From positions 1-32,345 of the forward strand of contig CALWYD010000074.1 in assembly GCA_944385675.1 (NCBI GenBank): a stretch of 32,345 nucleotides of DNA, in the 5' to 3' direction. Positions 1-8,023 of the stretch are shown here, in pieces (the first letter of the stretch is position 1; the number at the start of each line of letters is the position of its first letter). The position numbers and the translations under genes are program-made. The notes beneath the pieces were generated by a model that saw only the letters and a program-made list of their open reading frames with translations, searched no databases and was not told the origin of the DNA. Source of the DNA: an uncultured Oscillospiraceae bacterium. Its GTDB lineage: Bacteria > Bacillota > Clostridia > Oscillospirales > Oscillospiraceae.

Positions 1-299
1 GCGCCGATCTGCACCTTGGTGTAGGGCTGACGATGGCCCTGACGCTTCCGGTAGCCCTTCTTGGGGGTGTACTTGAAGATACGGATCTTCTTGCCCTTTC
101 CGTTCTTCACAACAGTGGCCTCCACGCTGGCACCCGCCACGGTGGGAGCACCGAAGGTGGCCTTGTCCCCGTCCAGGATAGCCAGAACCTGATCAAAGGT
201 AACGGTCTGGCCGGCCTCGGCCTCCAGCTTCTCGATGAACAAAGTGTCGCCTTCTGCTACCTTGTACTGCTTGCCGCCGGTTACGATAATTGCGTTCAT
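1..299 (-). CDS. rplU: Large ribosomal subunit protein bL21 (3' end cut by window)
   Basis: Ribosomal protein bL21 binds 23S rRNA in the large subunit. The visible 99 codons begin [14 protein letters not shown] and run to the conserved GHRQPYTKV block close to the C-terminus; the family is normally about 102-104 residues, so only a few residues lie outside the window. The ATG at 299 is preceded by a GAAGGAG ribosome binding site at a normal distance. In Firmicutes this gene usually leads an rplU - cysteine protease Prp - rpmA operon, which would continue left of the window. Family assignment is secure from the sequence. Confidence 0.96.
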   Translation of the reverse strand, partial: MNAIIVTGGKQYKVAEGDTLFIEKLEAEAGQTVTFDQVLAILDGDKATFGAPTVAGASVEATVVKNGKGKKIRIFKYTPKKGYRKRQGHRQPYTKVQIG

Positions 300-381
300 A
301 AGATTCAACTCCTTCATTACGGGCTCGCTCTCCTGGGAGGGAGGTAGCTCCACTTGGTTCCCCACTCAAAGCGGCTTTAAT

Positions 382-410
382 ATTTTACCAACGATTCTGC
401 TGTGTGTCAA
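382..410 (-). promoter_or_regulatory. Sigma-A promoter of rplU
   Basis: Read on the minus strand, a perfect -35 TTGACA (410-405) is followed after exactly 17 bases by TAAAAT (387-382). Transcription should begin near 375, giving a leader of roughly 75 bases before rplU. Firmicutes rplU genes often carry an L21 autoregulatory leader; the leader here has GGAG/CTCC self-complementarity, but I cannot confirm the L21 fold by eye. Confidence 0.8.
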
Positions 411-439
411 TAGTAATGGGGCACTTTTTCTTGCATTTT

Positions 440-1654
440 TCAAGATTTTTCGGCGGAAATTTCCCGCCGCAGGGCCACGGCCGCATCCAGGATCCGGCCT
501 GCGGCTGCTTCCTTGGACATAAGAGGCAGTTCCTGCGCTCCAGCAGCGGTGATAAGGGTGATGACGTTGGTGTCGGTGCCGAAACCCGCCCCGGCGACCT
601 TCAGATTGTTGGCGCAGATCATATCCACTTTTTTCTTTTCCAGTTTGGCGGTGCTGTTTTTCACCATGTCCTTTGTCTCCATGGAGAAACCGCAGATAAT
701 CTGGCCAGCTCTGCGGTGTCCACCTAGGTACTGAAGGATGTCTGTGGTGCGCTTGAGGGGGATGGACAAATCCCCGTCCTTCTTTTTCAGCTTGTCATCG
801 CTGTATCCCGCAGGGGTGTAGTCGGCCACAGCGGCCGCCTTGAAAATGAAGTCGGCCCACTCCTGGTAGGCGGACACAGCCTCAAACATATCCTGGGCGG
901 ATACCACCTTCACCACCTTTACAAAGGGAGGTGCCTCCAGGGCAGTGGGGCCGGTAACCAGGGTAACGTCGGCTCCCCGGAGCATGGCAACCCGGGCGAT
1001 GGCATAGCCCATCTTTCCGGTGGAGTGGTTGGTGAGGTAGCGCACCGGATCCAGGGCCTCTTGGGTGGGGCCGGCAGTAACCAGCACATGCTGTCCCTCC
1101 AGGTCGTGGGGGAGGGCCAGACGGCGTAACACATATTGAAGGAGCGTGTCAGGCTCAGGCAGCTTTCCCTGTCCTACTGCTCCACAGGCCAGTCTGCCGC
1201 TGGCGGGGGCGATAACCTCCCAGCCGTAACGGCGCAGAATGTCCAGATTGTCCTGGGTCACCGGATTTTCGTACATATGGGTATTCATGGCGGGGGCAAT
1301 GAGCTTGGGGCAGGTACAGGCCAGCACGGTGGTGGTAAGCATGTCATCGGCAAGGCCGTGGGCCAGTTTGGCGCACACATTGGCAGTGGCGGGGGCAATG
1401 AGCACTAGGTTAGTCCGATCTGCCAGAGCGATATGTTCCACCTGGTGACTGAAATTCCGGTCAAAGGTGTCCACCATGCACCGCCGGCCCGTAAGCTGTT
1501 CAAAGGTGAGGGGGGTAATGAATTGAGTGGCATGCTGGGTCATAATCACCTCCACATTGGCGTGGAGCTTCACCAGGGCAGAGGCCAGATAAGCGGCCTT
1601 GTAGGCGGCAATGCCGCCTGTGACTCCCAGCAGGACGGTTTTTCCTTTGAGCAT
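440..1654 (-). CDS. coaBC: Bifunctional phosphopantothenoylcysteine decarboxylase / phosphopantothenate-cysteine ligase
   Basis: CoaBC makes 4'-phosphopantetheine: the C-terminal CoaB half joins 4'-phosphopantothenate to cysteine using CTP, and the N-terminal flavoprotein CoaC half decarboxylates the product. The 404-residue length matches the family. The N-terminal half shows the flavin-fold start (GVTGGIAAYKA), PATAN and the substrate-binding PAMNTHMYENP motif; the C-terminal half shows NHSTGKMG and KAAAVADYTP, the typical CoaB nucleotide and catalytic segments. The open frame continues far upstream of 1654, but the ATG at 1654 sits behind GGGAGG and starts exactly where the family begins. 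It is divergent to the pantothenate transporter and coaX genes, making a compact coenzyme A locus. Confidence 0.95.
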   Translation of the reverse strand: MLKGKTVLLGVTGGIAAYKAAYLASALVKLHANVEVIMTQHATQFITPLTFEQLTGRRCMVDTFDRNFSHQVEHIALADRTNLVLIAPATANVCAKLAHGLADDMLTTTVLACTCPKLIAPAMNTHMYENPVTQDNLDILRRYGWEVIAPASGRLACGAVGQGKLPEPDTLLQYVLRRLALPHDLEGQHVLVTAGPTQEALDPVRYLTNHSTGKMGYAIARVAMLRGADVTLVTGPTALEAPPFVKVVKVVSAQDMFEAVSAYQEWADFIFKAAAVADYTPAGYSDDKLKKKDGDLSIPLKRTTDILQYLGGHRRAGQIICGFSMETKDMVKNSTAKLEKKKVDMICANNLKVAGAGFGTDTNVITLITAAGAQELPLMSKEAAAGRILDAAVALRREISAEKS

Positions 1655-1711
1655 AAATATAATCCCTCCCGGCCGGGGCGCTAGTGGCCCGACCGTGTTG
1701 ATAGTGACCCC

Positions 1712-1740
1712 ATTATACAAAGTTTTTTCTATGGTGTAAA
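1712..1740 (-). promoter_or_regulatory. Sigma-A promoter of coaBC
   Basis: On the minus strand TTTACA (1740-1735) and a perfect TATAAT (1717-1712) are separated by 17 bases, about 60 bases upstream of the coaBC start. It lies back-to-back with the promoter of the pantothenate transporter gene. Confidence 0.8.
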
Positions 1741-1803
1741 GCATCACGGAGAGGGAACTACCTGAGAATTTGTTAAGAAATACACAAAGATTATGCTGCC
1801 CCC

Positions 1804-1832
1804 TTGCACTGCAGCCTGATGTCCTGTATAAT
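1804..1832 (+). promoter_or_regulatory. Sigma-A promoter of the pantothenate transporter-coaX unit
   Basis: TTGCAC (1804-1809) and TATAAT (1827-1832) are separated by 17 bases. The expected start near 1839 leaves a leader of about 85 bases before the gene at 1923. The 63 bases between this -35 and the opposing coaBC -35 (1741-1803) would be the natural place for a shared regulator, but I see no clear palindrome there. Confidence 0.8.
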
Positions 1833-1922
1833 ATCTGGGCAAGATTGGGGGGCATCCCTGAACTTGTAAAATTGCGCTGCATCTCCAAAATATAGGAGAG
1901 CGGCAGCAGGAGGTAATTGAAT

Positions 1923-2561
1923 ATGAAAACCCGTAAGCATGACACCCACTGGATGGTGGGGGTGGCTATGATGGCCGCCATTGTAATTCTCTTGGCCAAT
2001 ACTCCGTTGGGACTAATCAACATCCCCCCCATTAAGGCCACCACCACCCACATTCCGGTCATTGTGGGATCCATTTTGTTCGGTCCGTTGGCCGGCGGTA
2101 TTTTGGGAGGCGTGTTTGGGGTGTGCTCCCTGGTGAGCAATACCGTTGCTCCCGTACCTGCGTCCATCTGCTTTTCCCCGTTTTTAAATGAGTCTTTGTC
2201 GGGGGCAGCAAAGGCGGTGTGGGTCTCCATCGGCTGCCGCATCCTCATCGGTGTGGTAGCAGGGTGGCTATGGATTGGGTTGAAGAAGATGAAGGTCCAC
2301 GATGTTGCGGCCCTGCCTGTGGTGGGGTTTGTGGGCTCTATGACCAATACAGTGACTGTGATGAGCAGCATTTTTTTCCTGTTCCGTGCTGAATACGCTG
2401 CGGCCAACAACAAGGCCGTGTCGGCGGTGTTTGATTTTATTATGGCTACCGTCACCGGCGCAGGGGTAATGGAGGCCGTGGCGGCCCTGGTGCTGGTGAC
2501 TGCCATTGGAAAGGCGCTGCTGAGGGTCTTCAAGTCTGGCGCACAGGTCAAAGCGGCCTGA
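1923..2561 (+). CDS. ECF transporter S component, probably pantothenate-type (PanT-like)
   Basis: A 212-residue, strongly hydrophobic protein with about five or six membrane segments, typical of the substrate-binding S subunit of energy-coupling-factor vitamin importers. The glycine/proline-rich stretch near residues 38-70 (INIPPIKATTTHIPV, FGPLAGGILGGVFG) is the usual S-component signature region. It would dock onto a shared EcfA-EcfA'-EcfT module encoded elsewhere. The substrate is inferred: coaX follows 28 bases downstream and coaBC is divergent, so pantothenate is the likely cargo. The ATG at 1923 has AGGAGG nine bases upstream; an in-frame TTG at 1917 is too close to that site to be the start. 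Confidence 0.85.
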   Translation: MKTRKHDTHWMVGVAMMAAIVILLANTPLGLINIPPIKATTTHIPVIVGSILFGPLAGGILGGVFGVCSLVSNTVAPVPASICFSPFLNESLSGAAKAVWVSIGCRILIGVVAGWLWIGLKKMKVHDVAALPVVGFVGSMTNTVTVMSSIFFLFRAEYAAANNKAVSAVFDFIMATVTGAGVMEAVAALVLVTAIGKALLRVFKSGAQVKAA

Positions 2562-2589
2562 TTAATTGCGTTTTTTGAGGTGAAGCGAG

Positions 2590-3378
2590 ATGCTCCTTGC
2601 CATTGACATCGGAAATACCAACATTGTCATCGGCGGTATCCGGGACGGGAAAATTGTGTTTGAAGCCCGGGTAGCCACCGACCATATCAAAACCTCTGAC
2701 CAATACGGGGTGGACATTAAGAATATCCTCTCCCTCTTCCATACCAAGCCGGAGGATATCCGAGACTGCATTATCTCCTCTGTGGTTCCTCCGGTGTTCA
2801 ACTCGGTGCGTACCGGTGTCATGAAGGTGATTCGCAAGCCTCCCATGGTAGTGGGGCCTGGAATCAGAACTGGATTAAACATTCAAATGGATACGCCCTC
2901 TCAGGTGGGCAGTGACCGCATTGTTATTGCCGTGGCTGCTCTGGCAGAATATAAGCCCCCATTGGCCCTGGTAGACATGGGGACGGCCACGACCATTGAA
3001 GTGGTGGGCAAGGGCAGTACGTACCTGGGGGGGTGTATTATCCCCGGTGTCCGGGTATCTCTGGAGGCGCTGACCTCCAAAACCGCCCAGCTGCCCGGCA
3101 TTCAGCTGGACAGGCCCCGGCGAGTCATTGGCAAGAACACAGTGGACTGCATGCGCAGCGGCATTATGTACGGAACCGCCGCTATGTTGGATGGAATGCT
3201 GGACCGGGTGGAAGAGGAGCTGGGCTGCTCCACCACTGTGGTCGCCACCGGGGGGATGGCCCAGTTTATTATCCCTCTGTGCCGAAGAAAAATCATCTTG
3301 GAGAAGGATTTACTCCTGAAGGGACTATATGTTTTGTACCAGAAAAATGTCCAGGAGCGACGGAAAGGAGAGGGATGA
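2590..3378 (+). CDS. coaX: Type III pantothenate kinase
   Basis: Phosphorylates pantothenate, the first committed step of coenzyme A synthesis, using the ASKHA fold. The 262-residue protein begins with the family motif DIGNTN (residues 5-10). It carries the QVGSDR segment that binds substrate, the second phosphate loop VDMGTATT and the later TGG loop (ATGGMAQF). Length and motif order are standard. It shares a transcript with the ECF S-component gene just upstream and uses a GAGGTG ribosome binding site. Unlike CoaA, type III kinases are not feedback-inhibited by CoA, so control may rest on transport and transcription. A GC hairpin (3361-3390) spans the stop codon but has no U-tract. Confidence 0.96.
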   Translation: MLLAIDIGNTNIVIGGIRDGKIVFEARVATDHIKTSDQYGVDIKNILSLFHTKPEDIRDCIISSVVPPVFNSVRTGVMKVIRKPPMVVGPGIRTGLNIQMDTPSQVGSDRIVIAVAALAEYKPPLALVDMGTATTIEVVGKGSTYLGGCIIPGVRVSLEALTSKTAQLPGIQLDRPRRVIGKNTVDCMRSGIMYGTAAMLDGMLDRVEEELGCSTTVVATGGMAQFIIPLCRRKIILEKDLLLKGLYVLYQKNVQERRKGEG

Positions 3379-3400
3379 GCCCCCTTTCCGGTGGAATCCC

Positions 3401-3429
3401 TTGACATAGTCTGAGAGATTTCGTATAAT
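3401..3429 (+). promoter_or_regulatory. Sigma-A promoter of the valS T-box transcript
   Basis: A perfect TTGACA (3401-3406) and perfect TATAAT (3424-3429) with a 17-base spacer. Transcription should start around 3436, immediately before the T-box leader, so this is a strong, constitutive-looking promoter whose output is decided downstream by tRNA-dependent termination. Confidence 0.9.
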
Positions 3430-3435
3430 ACTACC

Positions 3436-3710
3436 TACAAAGTCGGTCTTGCGGGAACGGCTTGTGCCACAGGCAATGCGGAAGAGGAGTATCCGGTGCA
3501 CGGCGGCTGCAGAGAGGGGACGGATGGTGTAAGTTCCTCCCCGGCCCGGAGAAGTGCCTTCCAAGCTCTGCCCCTGAACCTGCGCATAGTAGGGGGCGGC
3601 GGTGCCCGCCGTTATTGGGAAAAGAGTGTGGGCAAAAACGCCCAAATTCAGGTGGTACCGCGGACTTGTTCCAGTTCGCCCTGAGCCAGACGGCTCAGGG
3701 CGTTTTTTAT
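3436..3710 (+). promoter_or_regulatory. T-box leader (tRNA-Val sensing) with terminator, upstream of valS
   Basis: The hallmark T-box sequence GGTGGTACCGCGG lies at 3651-3663. Stem I elements precede it: an AGTA loop-E strand (3488-3491) within GAGGAGTA, an AGAGA bulge near 3511, and a GTGTAAGTT segment in which GTT (3533-3535), a valine codon, sits just before CCTCC that can pair with the earlier GGAGG-like strand. I infer this as the specifier. The TGGT of the T-box matches an acceptor end with discriminator A, as in tRNA-Val. The competing terminator is an 11-bp perfect stem (CGCCCTGAGCC, 3677-3687, with 3692-3702) followed by six T. Uncharged tRNA-Val should promote readthrough into valS. 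Confidence 0.93.
3677..3708 (+). terminator. T-box attenuator terminator
   Basis: Eleven perfect base pairs (3677-3687 with 3692-3702), loop AGAC, then TTTTTT at 3703-3708. It is the OFF state of the T-box leader before valS. Confidence 0.92.
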
Positions 3711-3770
3711 TGCTTCTGCGGTTTCCCTGTTGGAAGTAAGATTAATTTTTACAGATAGGAGAAAACACAT

Positions 3771-6401
3771 ATGGGTATTGAACTGCCAAAGGTCTACGAG
3801 CCTCAGGAGGCGGAGGGCCGCATTTATGAGAAGTGGGAAAAGGCGGGCTGTTTCCGGGGCGTCCGAGATCCTGAGAAGAAGCCCTTCACCATCGTGATGC
3901 CGCCTCCCAATGTAACGGGGCAGTTACACATGGGTCACGCCATGGATTGCGCCCTTCAGGACATCCTCATCCGCTTCAAGCGCATGCAGGGCTATGCCGC
4001 TTTGTGGGTACCCGGCACGGACCACGCGGGCATTGCCACTCAGATTAAGGTGGAGGAGGAGCTGCGGGTCAATGAAGGGCTGACCCGGTATGATCTGGGG
4101 CGGGAAAAATTTCTGGAACGGGTGTGGGACTGGAAAAACAAATACGGAAACCGTATTGTGGCCCAGCAGAAGAAGATGGGGGCATCCTGTGACTGGGAGC
4201 GCTCCCGCTTTACCATGGACGAAGGCTGCTCCAAGGCAGTGCGGGAGGTCTTTGTCAATCTGTATGAGAAGGGCCTTATCTATAAGGGGAGCCGCATCAT
4301 TAACTGGTGTCCCCACTGCGTCACCGCTCTGTCCGACGCAGAGGTAGAGTACCAGGATAAGCCGGGCTTTTTCTGGCATATCCGCTATCCCATCCAGGGA
4401 GAGGAGGGCCGGTATGTCATCGTGGCCACCACTCGTCCCGAAACCATGCTGGGTGACACCGGCGTGGCCGTCCACCCGGATGACGAGCGGTACAAGGACA
4501 TTGTAGGTAAGAAGTGCATTCTGCCTCTGGTGGGTCGTGAGATGCCTATTGTAGCCGATGAATATGTGGACATGGAGTTCGGCACTGGCTGCGTAAAAAT
4601 GACTCCTGCCCACGACCCCAATGACTTTGAGGTGGGTCTGCGCCAGAATCTGGAGACCATCCGGGTACTGGATGACAACGGCCGCGTGGTGGAGGGCTAT
4701 GGAAAGTACTCCGGAATGGACCGTTACGAGGCCAGGAAGGCCATTGTGGCTGATCTGGAGGAGCAGGGCTATTTGGTCAAGGTGGAACCTCACCAGCACA
4801 ACGTGGGCACCTGCTACCGCTGCCACAATGACGTGGAGCCACTTATCTCTGCCCAGTGGTTCGTGAAGATGAAGCCTCTGGCCCAGGAGGCCCTGCGGGT
4901 GGTCAACGAGGGTGAGGTTAAATTTGTCCCCGATCGCTTTGCCAAAACGTATACCAACTGGATGGAGAACGTCCATGATTGGTGTATCTCCCGCCAGCTA
5001 TGGTGGGGCCACCAAATTCCCGTGTGGTACTGTGATGACTGTGGACACATGACGGTCAGCCGTGAGGACGCGGTGGAATGTGAGAAGTGCCACTCCAAAA
5101 ACATCCACCGGGATCCCGACGTGCTGGACACCTGGTTCTCCTCCACTCTCTGGCCCTTCTCTACCCTGGGCTGGCCGGATAAAACGGAAGATTTGGATTA
5201 TTTCTACCCCACCGATGTGTTGGTCACTGGGTACGACATTATCTTTTTCTGGGTTGCCCGGATGATTTTCTCCGCCTGCCAGCAGACGAAAAAGCCTCCC
5301 TTTCACACGGTGTTTATCCACGGCCTGGTGCGGGATGACAAGGGACGCAAGATGTCCAAGAGCCTGGGCAACGGCATTGATCCCCTGGAAATTGCAGAAA
5401 AGTACGGCGCTGATGCCCTGCGCTTTAACCTGGTCACCGGCAACTCGCCCGGCAATGATATGCGCTTTTACACCGAGCGGTGTGAGGCTATGCGCAACTT
5501 TGCCAACAAAATCTGGAATGCCAGCCGTTTCCTCATGATGAATCTAACCATCGACAAATGTCAGCTGCCAGAGAAGCTGGAGCTGGAGGACAAGTGGATT
5601 TTGTCCAAGCTCAACCGGGTCATCCCTGAGGTTACGGAGAATATGGACAAGTATGAGCTGGGTGTGGCAGCTCAGAAGATCTATGACTTCATCTGGGACG
5701 ACTACTGCGACTGGTATATTGAGTTGACCAAGACCCGTCTGCAGGGGGAGGACCAGGACAGCAAAGTCCGGGCTCAGCAGGTACTGTGCTATGTACTCAC
5801 CAACATGCTCAAGCTGCTGCATCCCTTTATGCCCTTTATTACTGAGGAAATCTGGCAGGCACTGCCCCATGAGGGGGACTTCCTCATGCTCTCCCACTGG
5901 CCCAAGGCATGTCCGGAACTGTCCTTCCCCCAGGAAGAACGGGCTATGGAAATGATTATGGATGCCATCCGGGCAGTGCGTACCCGTCGCAGTGAAATGA
6001 ATGTTCCTCCTTCCAAAAAGGCCCATCTCACTGTAGCTACAGATGAGGAGCAGGTCTTTACGCTGGGTGTCCCATTCCTGAAGAAGCTGGGCTACGCCAG
6101 CGATGTGGACGTTGTTCCTGCCGCCCAGGCCCCCTCTGCAATGGGAATGGTGGCAGTGGTCACCCATGCCGCCCAGATGTTTATCCCGCTGGGCGAACTG
6201 GTAGATTTGGCTAAGGAGAAAGCGCGCTTAGAGAAAGAGTTGAAGAAGAATTCCGAGGAGCTTCAGAAGCTGACTACCAAGCTGAATAATCCCGGCTTTG
6301 TAAACAAGGCCCCCGCCAACGTGGTGGAGGCTGAGCGGGAGCGTTCGGTCAAATTGGCTGAACTGGTGGCCAAGCTGGAGGAACAGCTGCGGGGAATGTA
6401 A
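3771..6401 (+). CDS. valS: Valine-tRNA ligase
   Basis: Class Ia synthetase that charges tRNA-Val and edits mischarged threonine. The 876 residues are full length. The HIGH signature appears as HMGH (residues 53-56) after PPPNVTGQ, and KMSKS appears at about 527-531 ([10 protein letters not shown]). The CP1 editing region carries [11 protein letters not shown], and the C-terminal end is a lysine/glutamate-rich coiled coil (about 810-876) typical of ValRS. GAGTTCGTGACGC-type frameshifts or breaks are not seen. The ATG at 3771 follows TAGGAGAAAACACAT. It is expressed from the T-box leader immediately upstream, which independently supports the valine identity. Confidence 0.98.
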   Translation: MGIELPKVYEPQEAEGRIYEKWEKAGCFRGVRDPEKKPFTIVMPPPNVTGQLHMGHAMDCALQDILIRFKRMQGYAALWVPGTDHAGIATQIKVEEELRVNEGLTRYDLGREKFLERVWDWKNKYGNRIVAQQKKMGASCDWERSRFTMDEGCSKAVREVFVNLYEKGLIYKGSRIINWCPHCVTALSDAEVEYQDKPGFFWHIRYPIQGEEGRYVIVATTRPETMLGDTGVAVHPDDERYKDIVGKKCILPLVGREMPIVADEYVDMEFGTGCVKMTPAHDPNDFEVGLRQNLETIRVLDDNGRVVEGYGKYSGMDRYEARKAIVADLEEQGYLVKVEPHQHNVGTCYRCHNDVEPLISAQWFVKMKPLAQEALRVVNEGEVKFVPDRFAKTYTNWMENVHDWCISRQLWWGHQIPVWYCDDCGHMTVSREDAVECEKCHSKNIHRDPDVLDTWFSSTLWPFSTLGWPDKTEDLDYFYPTDVLVTGYDIIFFWVARMIFSACQQTKKPPFHTVFIHGLVRDDKGRKMSKSLGNGIDPLEIAEKYGADALRFNLVTGNSPGNDMRFYTERCEAMRNFANKIWNASRFLMMNLTIDKCQLPEKLELEDKWILSKLNRVIPEVTENMDKYELGVAAQKIYDFIWDDYCDWYIELTKTRLQGEDQDSKVRAQQVLCYVLTNMLKLLHPFMPFITEEIWQALPHEGDFLMLSHWPKACPELSFPQEERAMEMIMDAIRAVRTRRSEMNVPPSKKAHLTVATDEEQVFTLGVPFLKKLGYASDVDVVPAAQAPSAMGMVAVVTHAAQMFIPLGELVDLAKEKARLEKELKKNSEELQKLTTKLNNPGFVNKAPANVVEAERERSVKLAELVAKLEEQLRGM

Positions 6402-6420
6402 GGAAGCAGGCCAAGAAACA

Positions 6421-6454
6421 AAGGGGGCGGTGCTTTGTGCACCTCCCCCTTTTC
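6421..6454 (+). terminator. Terminator after valS
   Basis: AAGGGGG-C-GGTGC pairs with GCACC-T-CCCCCTT around a TTTGT loop, followed by TTTTC. It separates valS from the next promoter. Confidence 0.75.
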
Positions 6455-6480
6455 ATTTAGCAAAATTCCGCTTCTGACCC

Positions 6481-6509
6481 TTGACAGGGGAAAAGAATGG
6501 ACGTTTAAT
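6481..6509 (+). promoter_or_regulatory. Promoter of the aldo-keto reductase gene
   Basis: A perfect TTGACA (6481-6486) and TTTAAT (6504-6509) with 17 bases between; AT-rich sequence continues downstream, so the exact -10 could be shifted. It lies between the valS terminator and the gene at 6548. Confidence 0.65.
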
Positions 6510-6547
6510 ATAAAATAAGAGAAATAATCAGACGGGAGGGAACTGCT

Positions 6548-7561
6548 ATGACGCCAATTGAACTGGGGAAAACTGGTATCATTATTGAGAAAAATGGATT
6601 TGGATGCCTGCCCATCCAACGTATTTCAAAGAAGGATGCTGCCTATCTGCTGCGTAAAGCGGCGGATGGGGGAATAACTTACTTTGACACCGCCCGCGCC
6701 TATACGGACAGCGAAGAAAAGCTGGGGCTGGCCTTTGAGGGAATGCGGGATAAAGTGGTGATTGCCACCAAGAGCCAGGCCCAAACAGGGACACAGATGC
6801 TGGAGCATCTGGAGACCAGCCTTCGTAACCTGCGCACCGACTATGTGGATATCTTTCAATTCCATAATCCCTCCTTCTGTCCAAAGCCAGGCGGAGACGA
6901 CGGACTGTATGACGCAGCCCTGAAGGCGCAGGCCCAGGGGAAAATTCGCTTTATTGCCATTACCAACCACCGCCTGTCTGTGGCCCAGGAGGCGATTGAC
7001 TCCGGCCTGTACGTCTCCCTGCAATTTCCGTTTAGCTATTTGTCCGGCGACCATGAGATGAAACTGGTAGAGGGCTGCCGTAAGGCAGGTATGGGCTTTA
7101 TTGCCATGAAGGGTCTGGCCGGTGGGCTGATTCATAACGGCCGGGTAGCGGCAGCTTTTATGGCGGGGCAGCCCGATGTGGTTCCTGTCTGGGGAGTGCA
7201 GCATGAATGGGAGTTGGACGAGTTCCTGGAGTGCGTAAAAAACCCGCCGGAACTGACGATGGAATATCAAGCCATCATTGCAAAGGATAAGAGGGAACTG
7301 GCCGGAGATTTCTGCCGTGGCTGCGGCTACTGTATGCCCTGCCCCGTGGGGATAGAAATCAACGACTGCGCCCGCATGTCTCTGATGCTCCGCCGGGCGC
7401 CTACGGCCGGGTGGCTCAGCCCGGAGAACCAGGCCAAGATGGAGAAGATCAAAGACTGCCGCCATTGCGGTCAGTGTAAGTCCAAGTGCCCCTATGGCCT
7501 GGATACCCCCCGTCTGCTGGAGCAGAATTACTTAGATTACCAGACCTTCCTAAAGAAATAA
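6548..7561 (+). CDS. Aldo/keto reductase with C-terminal ferredoxin-type 4Fe-4S domain
   Basis: A 337-residue fusion. Residues 1 to about 245 form the aldo-keto reductase barrel. Its usual catalytic tetrad is visible: Asp and Tyr in FDTARAY, Lys in VVIATKS and His in FQFHN. The C-terminal 90 residues hold two clusters in the form CX2CX2CX3C: CRGCGYCMPCP and CRHCGQCKSKCP, the second followed by a YGLDTP tail. This arrangement is common in anaerobic Clostridia and is thought to couple NAD(P)H chemistry with electron transfer, but the substrate is unknown. It stands alone between its own promoter and terminator. The ATG at 6548 follows GGGAGGG at good spacing. Confidence 0.9.
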   Translation: MTPIELGKTGIIIEKNGFGCLPIQRISKKDAAYLLRKAADGGITYFDTARAYTDSEEKLGLAFEGMRDKVVIATKSQAQTGTQMLEHLETSLRNLRTDYVDIFQFHNPSFCPKPGGDDGLYDAALKAQAQGKIRFIAITNHRLSVAQEAIDSGLYVSLQFPFSYLSGDHEMKLVEGCRKAGMGFIAMKGLAGGLIHNGRVAAAFMAGQPDVVPVWGVQHEWELDEFLECVKNPPELTMEYQAIIAKDKRELAGDFCRGCGYCMPCPVGIEINDCARMSLMLRRAPTAGWLSPENQAKMEKIKDCRHCGQCKSKCPYGLDTPRLLEQNYLDYQTFLKK

Positions 7562-7567
7562 ACGTTT

Positions 7568-7600
7568 CGGCGCTGCGGCGATAGCCGCAGCGCCGCTTTC
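7568..7600 (+). terminator. Terminator after the aldo-keto reductase gene
   Basis: CGGCGCTGCGG (7568-7578) pairs perfectly with CCGCAGCGCCG (7585-7595), 11 bp with a 6-base loop, followed by a short CTTTC tail. The weak U-tract lowers certainty. Confidence 0.65.
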
Positions 7601-7611
7601 AGTTCAGCCGG

Positions 7612-7640
7612 TTGACAAGCAGTGGGAAGTTAGGTACAAT
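7612..7640 (+). promoter_or_regulatory. Sigma-A promoter driving the cobalamin riboswitch transcript
   Basis: A perfect TTGACA (7612-7617) and TACAAT (7635-7640) with a 17-base spacer. The transcript would start near 7647, directly ahead of the riboswitch. Confidence 0.85.
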
Positions 7641-7654
7641 TTTCCTACAGACCA

Positions 7655-7880
7655 ATAGCTTCCCAAGTGTCCCCGGGGGCGTGCGGCCCACGGGGGAGAA
7701 TAGGAAACCGGGTGAAATTCCCGGACGGGACCGCCGCTGTAAGTGCGTGGTGTTCCTCCCACAGGCGAAAGCCGGCCATTGGGGAAACCTGAGAAGGCGG
7801 GAGGGACGGGAGCGGAAGAAGCTGCTCTGGCGCGTAAGTCAGAAGACCTGCTTGGGAAGGGTGTGCCCGAGCCTCCGGGA
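7655..7880 (+). promoter_or_regulatory. Cobalamin (B12) riboswitch
   Basis: The conserved cobalamin aptamer core is readable. AAACCGGGTGAAATTCCCGG (near 7706-7725) is followed by GGGACCGCCGCTGTAAGTGCG (near 7727-7747). The B12-box-like AGTCAGAAGACCTGC lies at 7837-7851. The order and spacing match the classic P3-P6 core and the closing strand. The aptamer sits between a sigma-A promoter and an intrinsic terminator at 7921-7963, so cobalamin binding should reduce expression of the gene at 8024. Aptamer borders are approximate. Confidence 0.93.
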
Positions 7881-7920
7881 TAGGGGCGGTATGGTGCAGC
7901 CAAAGGAAGCGCGGAAACAG

Positions 7921-7963
7921 GCCGCGGCGGCGTTTTGTGCCGCCGGGGCTTTTGTTGTGTTTT
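7921..7963 (+). terminator. Riboswitch-controlled intrinsic terminator
   Basis: GCCGCGGCGGC (7921-7931) pairs with GCCGCCGGGGC (7939-7949), ten pairs with one mismatch, then a T-rich tail (TTTTGTTGTGTTTT). It lies between the aptamer and the start codon, making it the probable expression platform. The remaining 60 bases to the gene hold only its ribosome binding site. Confidence 0.8.
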
Positions 7964-8023
7964 ACGCCCGGCGGTTGCCAGCGGGAGAGGCGCAATGCGC
8001 CGGGAAAGGAAGATGTGTGTTTG

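Noticed and set aside
300-375. L21 leader RNA upstream of rplU
   Set aside because: The leader length fits, but I could not confirm the conserved L21 leader fold by eye, so it is mentioned only with the promoter.
1655-2551. Upstream extension of the coaBC reading frame to 703 residues
   Set aside because: It runs through the divergent promoters and antisense to the transporter gene. CoaBC proteins start at the ATG at 1654, which has a good ribosome binding site.
3924-4976. Open frame of 350 codons on the minus strand opposite valS
   Set aside because: Antisense shadow of a fully conserved synthetase gene in GC-rich sequence.
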